Shown: positions 60,191 through 64,000 of the stretch, one piece after another
Layout of the letters: every line of letters begins with the position of its first letter
Numbering within the stretch: position 1 is the stretch's first letter
Assembly (NCBI RefSeq): GCF_900188435.1
Contig: NZ_FYFA01000001.1
Location: 124,001 to 188,000, forward strand
DNA from: Marinobacter sp. es.048
GTDB taxonomy: Bacteria > Pseudomonadota > Gammaproteobacteria > Pseudomonadales > Oleiphilaceae
Direction: 5' to 3'
DNA length: 64,000 nt
The notes under the pieces: generated by a model
What the model was told of the DNA's origin: nothing
The model's input: only the letters and a program-made list of their open reading frames with translations
The model's database searches: none
Translations under genes and position numbers: made by a program

Positions 60191-61543
60191 ATGAAGCACC
60201 TGTTTCTGGTACGCCACGCCAAATCCAGCTGGGCCGATGAAACGCTTAGTGACCGAGAGCGGCCACTGAACGCTCGCGGCAAAAGCCAACTGGCACCTCT
60301 CGGCAATGCCCTGAAAGCGGCCGGCGCCTTCGAGGGCGAGCTCTTCAGCAGTGATGCCACCCGCGCCATCGCTACGCTTGGAGGTACCCTGCCTGATACA
60401 GTCACACCCGAGCGCTGCCAGCACCTTGGGGAGTTGTACACCTTCGACTACCAGCGTCTGCTTGCCTGGCTGGAACACCGGGATGGCGATTCCACGATAA
60501 CGCTTGTAGGCCATAATCCGGCCTTGCTGGAACTGGCCCAATGGCTGTTGAAACAACCTCCGGAACAGTTACCCACGGCCAGCTTTATCCACATCCGGCT
60601 TTCGATCAAACACTGGCACCAGATTGGTCGCGGCAAGGGCAAACTGGTGGCTCTGATAACGCCACAGGATTACAGCTACGCCCACTTCGAACGGAAGCTG
60701 AAAAAGAAAGCCAGAACCGCGGGAGACGATCCGGCAAGGGACATTCCCAAGGCCCTTCACCATCAACTTGATCGTCTAAGGCAACTGGAACGGGGCGTCG
60801 CCCTTGGCCTGGATGACGAATTCCTGCACCAGTACCGGATTGCCATTCGCCGCAGCCGGGCCATTGCCGAATCGGTCCAGGAAGTCACGGGTGACAAGGC
60901 ATTGGCAAAGGCGGTTAAAAGCCTGAAGCGTCATGCCCGGGCGACAGGCCCCCTGCGTGATCTGCACGTGTTTCTCCAGGATTTGCCCGAACTGTGTGGC
61001 GACAATTCAGAAATCCGGGCCGCCCTGCAGATCTGGTTCGAGCGGGAAGCCACCAATCGCCACAAAAAACTGGTAAAGCGCCTGCAAAGCAAACGGTACC
61101 GGGACAGCATGGAGCACTGGCTCAACCTCATCGACTCCCGGAAGTTCCATGAGCTGGCCGGAACACTTCGACCGAAAGACATCCGAAAAGCAGTGCAACA
61201 TCGTATCAAGGGGTTCAACAAACTGACTGCAGAGCTGATGCATACCTCCCCGGATGAGGACATTCATCGGCTTCGCAAGCAACTCAAACGAATCCGTTAT
61301 CTGATGGAACTGGATGCCAGAACCTGGAAGTCCGAGCTGAAAACGCTCAAGGCTCGACAGCAGCTGTACGGCCAATTCCAGGATCTGCACGTCCAGATCG
61401 AATTGCTCGAACAGTTTCGCAAAGCGGCGCCGGAGGTTTTGCCAGCCGCACTCAATGGCATCGTTGAGACTGTGGAAGAACGCAAAGCGGATGCACGGAA
61501 ACGGATTCTGACCCTGGGAGGACTCGATGGAGCCCCGTTATGA
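60191..61543 (+). CDS. SixA-type phosphatase fused to CHAD domain
   Basis: The 450-residue protein joins two domains. Residues 1-150 are a histidine phosphatase: LVRHAKSSW (Arg8-His9), RPLNARGKSQ, and LVGHNPALLELAQWLL with the second His. Residues about 195-440 are a CHAD domain (HQYRIAIRRSRAIAESV; DIHRLRKQLKRIRYLMEL), a helical module rich in conserved His and basic residues that binds polyphosphate. A fusion suggests that a phosphohistidine or phosphoester phosphatase is targeted to polyphosphate. It overlaps the DCC gene by 17 bp. Confidence 0.85.
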   Translation: MKHLFLVRHAKSSWADETLSDRERPLNARGKSQLAPLGNALKAAGAFEGELFSSDATRAIATLGGTLPDTVTPERCQHLGELYTFDYQRLLAWLEHRDGDSTITLVGHNPALLELAQWLLKQPPEQLPTASFIHIRLSIKHWHQIGRGKGKLVALITPQDYSYAHFERKLKKKARTAGDDPARDIPKALHHQLDRLRQLERGVALGLDDEFLHQYRIAIRRSRAIAESVQEVTGDKALAKAVKSLKRHARATGPLRDLHVFLQDLPELCGDNSEIRAALQIWFEREATNRHKKLVKRLQSKRYRDSMEHWLNLIDSRKFHELAGTLRPKDIRKAVQHRIKGFNKLTAELMHTSPDEDIHRLRKQLKRIRYLMELDARTWKSELKTLKARQQLYGQFQDLHVQIELLEQFRKAAPEVLPAALNGIVETVEERKADARKRILTLGGLDGAPL

Positions 61544-61901
61544 CACCCTGTTTTACGACGGACAATGCCCACTGTGCGCCAAAGAGATTCGCACCCTGCG
61601 CAAAGTCCAGCGTGGCAATCTGATCTTTGCAGACATCCATGAACAACGTGACGGCAGCTCCAACCTGCCAAGTCATGAAGCTCTGCTCAGACGCCTGCAC
61701 CTGATGACCTGGACCGGCGAGTGGGTCATCGGCCTGCCCGCAAACGTTCGCGCCTGGTCCCACACGCCCTTTGGTTTTCTGTTCAAACCCCTGCTGTGGC
61801 CCGGTATATTTCAGATTGCCTCGCGCATCTACGGGAAATGGGCAGACAAACGTTATGAGCGCAAATACGCCTGTGCCATTGGCAACAACAAGGCGGCTTA
61901 A
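61527..61901 (+). CDS. DCC-family thiol-disulfide oxidoreductase (DUF393)
   Basis: The 124-residue protein has the defining LFYDGQCPLCAKEIRTL segment (about 8-24) with the CPLC redox pair. It probably acts as a thioredoxin-like disulfide reductase. It starts inside the SixA-CHAD gene, so expression is coupled. Confidence 0.82.
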   Translation: MEPRYDTLFYDGQCPLCAKEIRTLRKVQRGNLIFADIHEQRDGSSNLPSHEALLRRLHLMTWTGEWVIGLPANVRAWSHTPFGFLFKPLLWPGIFQIASRIYGKWADKRYERKYACAIGNNKAA

Positions 61902-62119
61902 TCATCCAGGGGCGGCCTCAAGTCGGACGGCGCGCCCTGCTCACATTTCCGGCACTCAAGCTCAAACCCGAGCATCAATGCCCGACCTTCTTTCGTCGTG
62001 ACCCATGGCCGATTCACCCAGGGCGGTGTATGGCGCACATGCTGATTGTGCCCACACGCCAACTGGGCAACCCAGTGGTTCTCTTCATCCTTGTGATAGC
62101 CGGTGATGGGTTGTTTCAT
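61898..62119 (-). CDS. DUF3565 small zinc-site protein
   Basis: The 73-residue protein begins MKQPITGYHKDEENHWVAQL, followed by CGHNQHVRHTPPW and a C-terminal CRKC. Cys and His spacing suggests a zinc site. The function is unknown. It is convergent with the DCC gene (4-bp overlap of stops). Confidence 0.75.
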   Translation of the reverse strand: MKQPITGYHKDEENHWVAQLACGHNQHVRHTPPWVNRPWVTTKEGRALMLGFELECRKCEQGAPSDLRPPLDD

Positions 62120-62213
62120 TTGCCCTCCTTCGTACATATGCAGGGTGACGCCGGGCGCCCCAAACCCTTATCCTGAGACATAACCTTATTCCATCAGTTT
62201 GAGGAGCTCACCC

Positions 62214-62594
62214 ATGAAAACTGCCCATGATCTGGTAGAAGCAGCCAAGAAAGAGATTCAGGAAGTGCCCCTTGATCAAGCGGAGGATGCCATCAAGAAC
62301 GCTGACTTGCTGCTCGATGTACGTGATGCGGATGAGTACCGGGCCGGTCATATACCGGGTGCCGTGAACATTTCCCGTGGCTTGCTGGAGTTCAAGTTCA
62401 CCAATGATCCGGCGTTCGAGAGCCGCGACATGAACATCGTGTGTTACTGCAAAACATCCGGACGAGCCGCGCTGAGTGCCAGGGCCCTGAAAGAAATGGG
62501 CTACATGCACGTGCAGTCCATCGCAGGCGGGTTCGATGCCTGGCAGGAAGCAAACAAACCCGTTGCCAAACCCGAACTGCCGTCCTTCGAGTAA
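62214..62594 (+). CDS. Rhodanese-like sulfurtransferase
   Basis: The 126-residue single-domain rhodanese has LLDVRDADEYRAGHIPGAVN (about 33-52) and the active-site loop CYCKTSGRA with catalytic Cys. It likely transfers persulfide sulfur. ATG 62214 has GAGGAG upstream. Confidence 0.85.
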   Translation: MKTAHDLVEAAKKEIQEVPLDQAEDAIKNADLLLDVRDADEYRAGHIPGAVNISRGLLEFKFTNDPAFESRDMNIVCYCKTSGRAALSARALKEMGYMHVQSIAGGFDAWQEANKPVAKPELPSFE

Positions 62595-62601
62595 CGGGCG
62601 C

Positions 62602-63060
62602 TTACAGACAGCAGGCCTTGTGCTTTCGGCCACTCCCGCAGGGGCAAGGCTCGTTGCGGCCCGGTTTCAACGGTCCTTCGCTGGTGTCACCCCGGAGGTA
62701 ATACCAGCGGCCCTGCTCCCGAACGAAATCGGAGTTTTCTTCGAGACATCCCCAGCCCTCGCCCAGTCGATAGATTGCGCGGAAATGAACATTGGCGCTT
62801 TCGCCCGACTCGCCAGTGGTCAGGATCTGCAAAGAGGCCCAGCCCGGTGAGTCTTCCAGAGTGAGCGCCTCTGGCCGCGTGCTCCGATGCCAGGTAGTCC
62901 GCAGATAATCCGGGAGGTTGAGAACGAAAGCCACGTAACGGGATCGCATCAGCGCTTCCGGGGTAGGCGCAGGTTCGCCCCGATGGAAAGGCCGGCAGCA
63001 TTCGCTGTAGGATTTACCACTACCACAGGGGCAGTTTCGATTTTCAGTCTGTAGAATCAT
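62602..63060 (-). CDS. ychJ: YchJ-family SEC-C protein (UPF0225)
   Basis: The 152-residue protein has a SEC-C zinc motif at each end (CPCGSGKSYSECC and CPCGSGRKHKACC). A central domain begins LMRSRYVAFVLNLPDYLRTTW. This matches E. coli YchJ in length and layout. Its function is not established. It is convergent with the rhodanese gene. Confidence 0.88.
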   Translation of the reverse strand: MILQTENRNCPCGSGKSYSECCRPFHRGEPAPTPEALMRSRYVAFVLNLPDYLRTTWHRSTRPEALTLEDSPGWASLQILTTGESGESANVHFRAIYRLGEGWGCLEENSDFVREQGRWYYLRGDTSEGPLKPGRNEPCPCGSGRKHKACCL

Positions 63061-63159
63061 CGGGCTTCAATCGTTTCGGACATGCTCGTAGTCCGGCAGT
63101 GTATCAATATCAAACCGGTGTTGCCCCGGCCCTCTCTCCTGACCTTTTGGTGATTTCCT

Positions 63160-63891
63160 TTGACGGATGTGTCGCTGTTACAGATTCTTCTGGCCAACCT
63201 AGCCATTCTTGCCGGAGCCTGTCTGCAAGGCGTGGCCGGCTATGGTATTGGCACGCTTGCAGCGCCGTTGCTGTTTCTGATCAGCCCGGTGTTAGTCCCA
63301 GGACCGCTGATCCTGAATGGCACTCTACTCACCGTGTTCATGCTTATACGCAATCGCGGCGCGTTACAGGTCCGGGAAGTGCGCTTTGCCATTGTCGGCG
63401 GGGTTGCCGGCGCCATTCTGGCAGCTCTGACACTGCTGGCGATCTCCACAGCAGGCTTCGAGCTGATCTTCGGCGGACTGATTCTCGCTGGTGTAGCGCT
63501 CAGTATTGGTGGACTCAAGCCCGCGCTGAATGCCCGGAACAGCGTGATGGCCGGAGCCGCCTCGACCTACATGGGCACGATCACTGCTGTAGGTGGACCA
63601 CCGATCGCGTTGATCTACCAGAATGAAACAGGGCCGCTGGTCAGGGCCAACATGTCCGCGTTCTTCCTGGCAGCCAGTGTCCTGAGCCTGTCAGGTCTGC
63701 TTGCCTCAGGCTACCTGGGCACCCGGGAGCTGTTCCTGTTTGCCGTCACCTTCCCAGGGGTGTTCCTGGGCTTCTGGCTCTCCGGCAAACTGGTGAACCG
63801 CATGCCCTTCGAAGGGCTTCGCCCGGTGATCCTGGCAATTGCGGCCATTGCCGGGACCGCCGCGCTGATTCGAGGCCTGCTTGCACTCTAG
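63160..63891 (+). CDS. TauE/SafE-family membrane transporter
   Basis: The product of about 243 residues has seven to eight hydrophobic segments and the TauE/SafE pattern, including GVAGYGIGTLAAPLLFLISP near the start and AASTYMGTITAVGGPPIALI in the middle (about 130-149). Family members export sulfite, sulfoacetate or other anions. The start is uncertain: TTG 63160 follows GGTGAT; GTG 63169 is an alternative. There is no ATG before the first helix. Confidence 0.8.
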   Translation: MTDVSLLQILLANLAILAGACLQGVAGYGIGTLAAPLLFLISPVLVPGPLILNGTLLTVFMLIRNRGALQVREVRFAIVGGVAGAILAALTLLAISTAGFELIFGGLILAGVALSIGGLKPALNARNSVMAGAASTYMGTITAVGGPPIALIYQNETGPLVRANMSAFFLAASVLSLSGLLASGYLGTRELFLFAVTFPGVFLGFWLSGKLVNRMPFEGLRPVILAIAAIAGTAALIRGLLAL

Positions 63892-64000
63892 GCATCTGCC
63901 CAGAGCCTCACGCGGAACCGGTTTTTCTTCCACAGCAAAGCCAGCCAGAGCGCGTGAGCATTGATCAGGAAAGCCAGAATCCACTCGAATGCATCGTCCT
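63888..64000 (-). CDS. Partial gene at right edge (C-terminal end)
   Basis: A minus-strand frame enters from the right edge and ends with TAG at 63888. Its 36 visible residues include a hydrophobic helix (FEWILAFLINAHALWLALLW) and a basic tail (KKNRFRVRLWADA). The stop overlaps the TauE/SafE stop, a pattern seen at other convergent pairs here. It is probably the end of a membrane protein; no family can be named. Confidence 0.5.
   Translation of the reverse strand, partial: DDAFEWILAFLINAHALWLALLWKKNRFRVRLWADA

Overview
The window reads as chromosomal backbone of a marine, heterotrophic gammaproteobacterium. A Marinobacter-like organism is the best guess. That is inference from the gene repertoire (TeaABCD ectoine TRAP system, two LivGHMF-type ABC clusters tied to CoA metabolism, the lutABC/D-lactate module, eutBC without microcompartment genes), from even, moderately high GC, and from dense ATGA-type gene overlaps. 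I saw no rRNA, tRNA, CRISPR array, integrase or intact insertion sequence.

Layout. (1) 1-4329: dabB-dabA, a two-gene inorganic-carbon uptake system, with a 361-bp leader carrying two TTC-N9-GAA dyads. (2) 4296-9168: nei and small or poorly known genes (DUF4149 membrane protein, secreted HNH-like protein lacking its catalytic His, coiled-coil protein, globin, HExxH lipoprotein, small membrane protein). (3) 9180-15815 (minus): ABC operon LivG-LivH-LivM-binding protein-LivF-acyl-CoA ligase. (4) 16066-24954: an enoyl-CoA hydratase, then a second ABC operon on the minus strand (binding protein-LivH-LivM-LivG-LivF) continuing into a TetR regulator, a semialdehyde dehydrogenase and a CoA-transferase. 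(5) 25102-30141 (minus): acyl-CoA catabolic operon (SDR, acyl-CoA dehydrogenase, phosphotransferase, DUF6285, acyl-CoA ligase). (6) 30304-32507: NfsA nitroreductase, a gene scar, and a soluble PAS-PAS chemoreceptor. (7) 32623-39385: lutA-lutB-lutC-dld for lactate oxidation, divergent from lldR, with two LldR-type operators between them. (8) 39404-43177 (minus): eutB-eutC-OvoA-type methyltransferase-ParA array. (9) 43254-47916: enoyl-CoA hydratase, Nmad3-like protein, metallophosphoesterase, LLM flavin oxidoreductase, glutathione peroxidase, YqiA/YcfP-like hydrolase. (10) 48058-51586: teaABCD. (11) 51591-53005: a decayed patch with a frameshifted diguanylate cyclase and an ABC permease fragment around an intact small monooxygenase-like gene. 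(12) 53203-56981 (minus): potG-potH-potI-potF polyamine ABC operon. (13) 57111-64000: orphan TRAP binding protein, Cache-domain chemoreceptor, SixA-CHAD fusion, DCC thioredoxin-like protein, DUF3565, rhodanese, YchJ, TauE/SafE exporter, and a gene cut by the right edge.

Taken together the region is about nutrient capture: five binding-protein-dependent transport systems (two Liv-type, one Pot, one Tea, one orphan TRAP binding protein) sit beside enzymes that activate carboxylic acids as CoA thioesters, oxidise them, or oxidise lactate. No single cassette is clearly a new system. The most unusual items are the eutBC-methyltransferase-ParA array, the SixA-CHAD fusion, the Nmad3-like gene, the ABC-TetR-dehydrogenase-CoA transferase operon with palindromes in its promoter region, and several gene scars.
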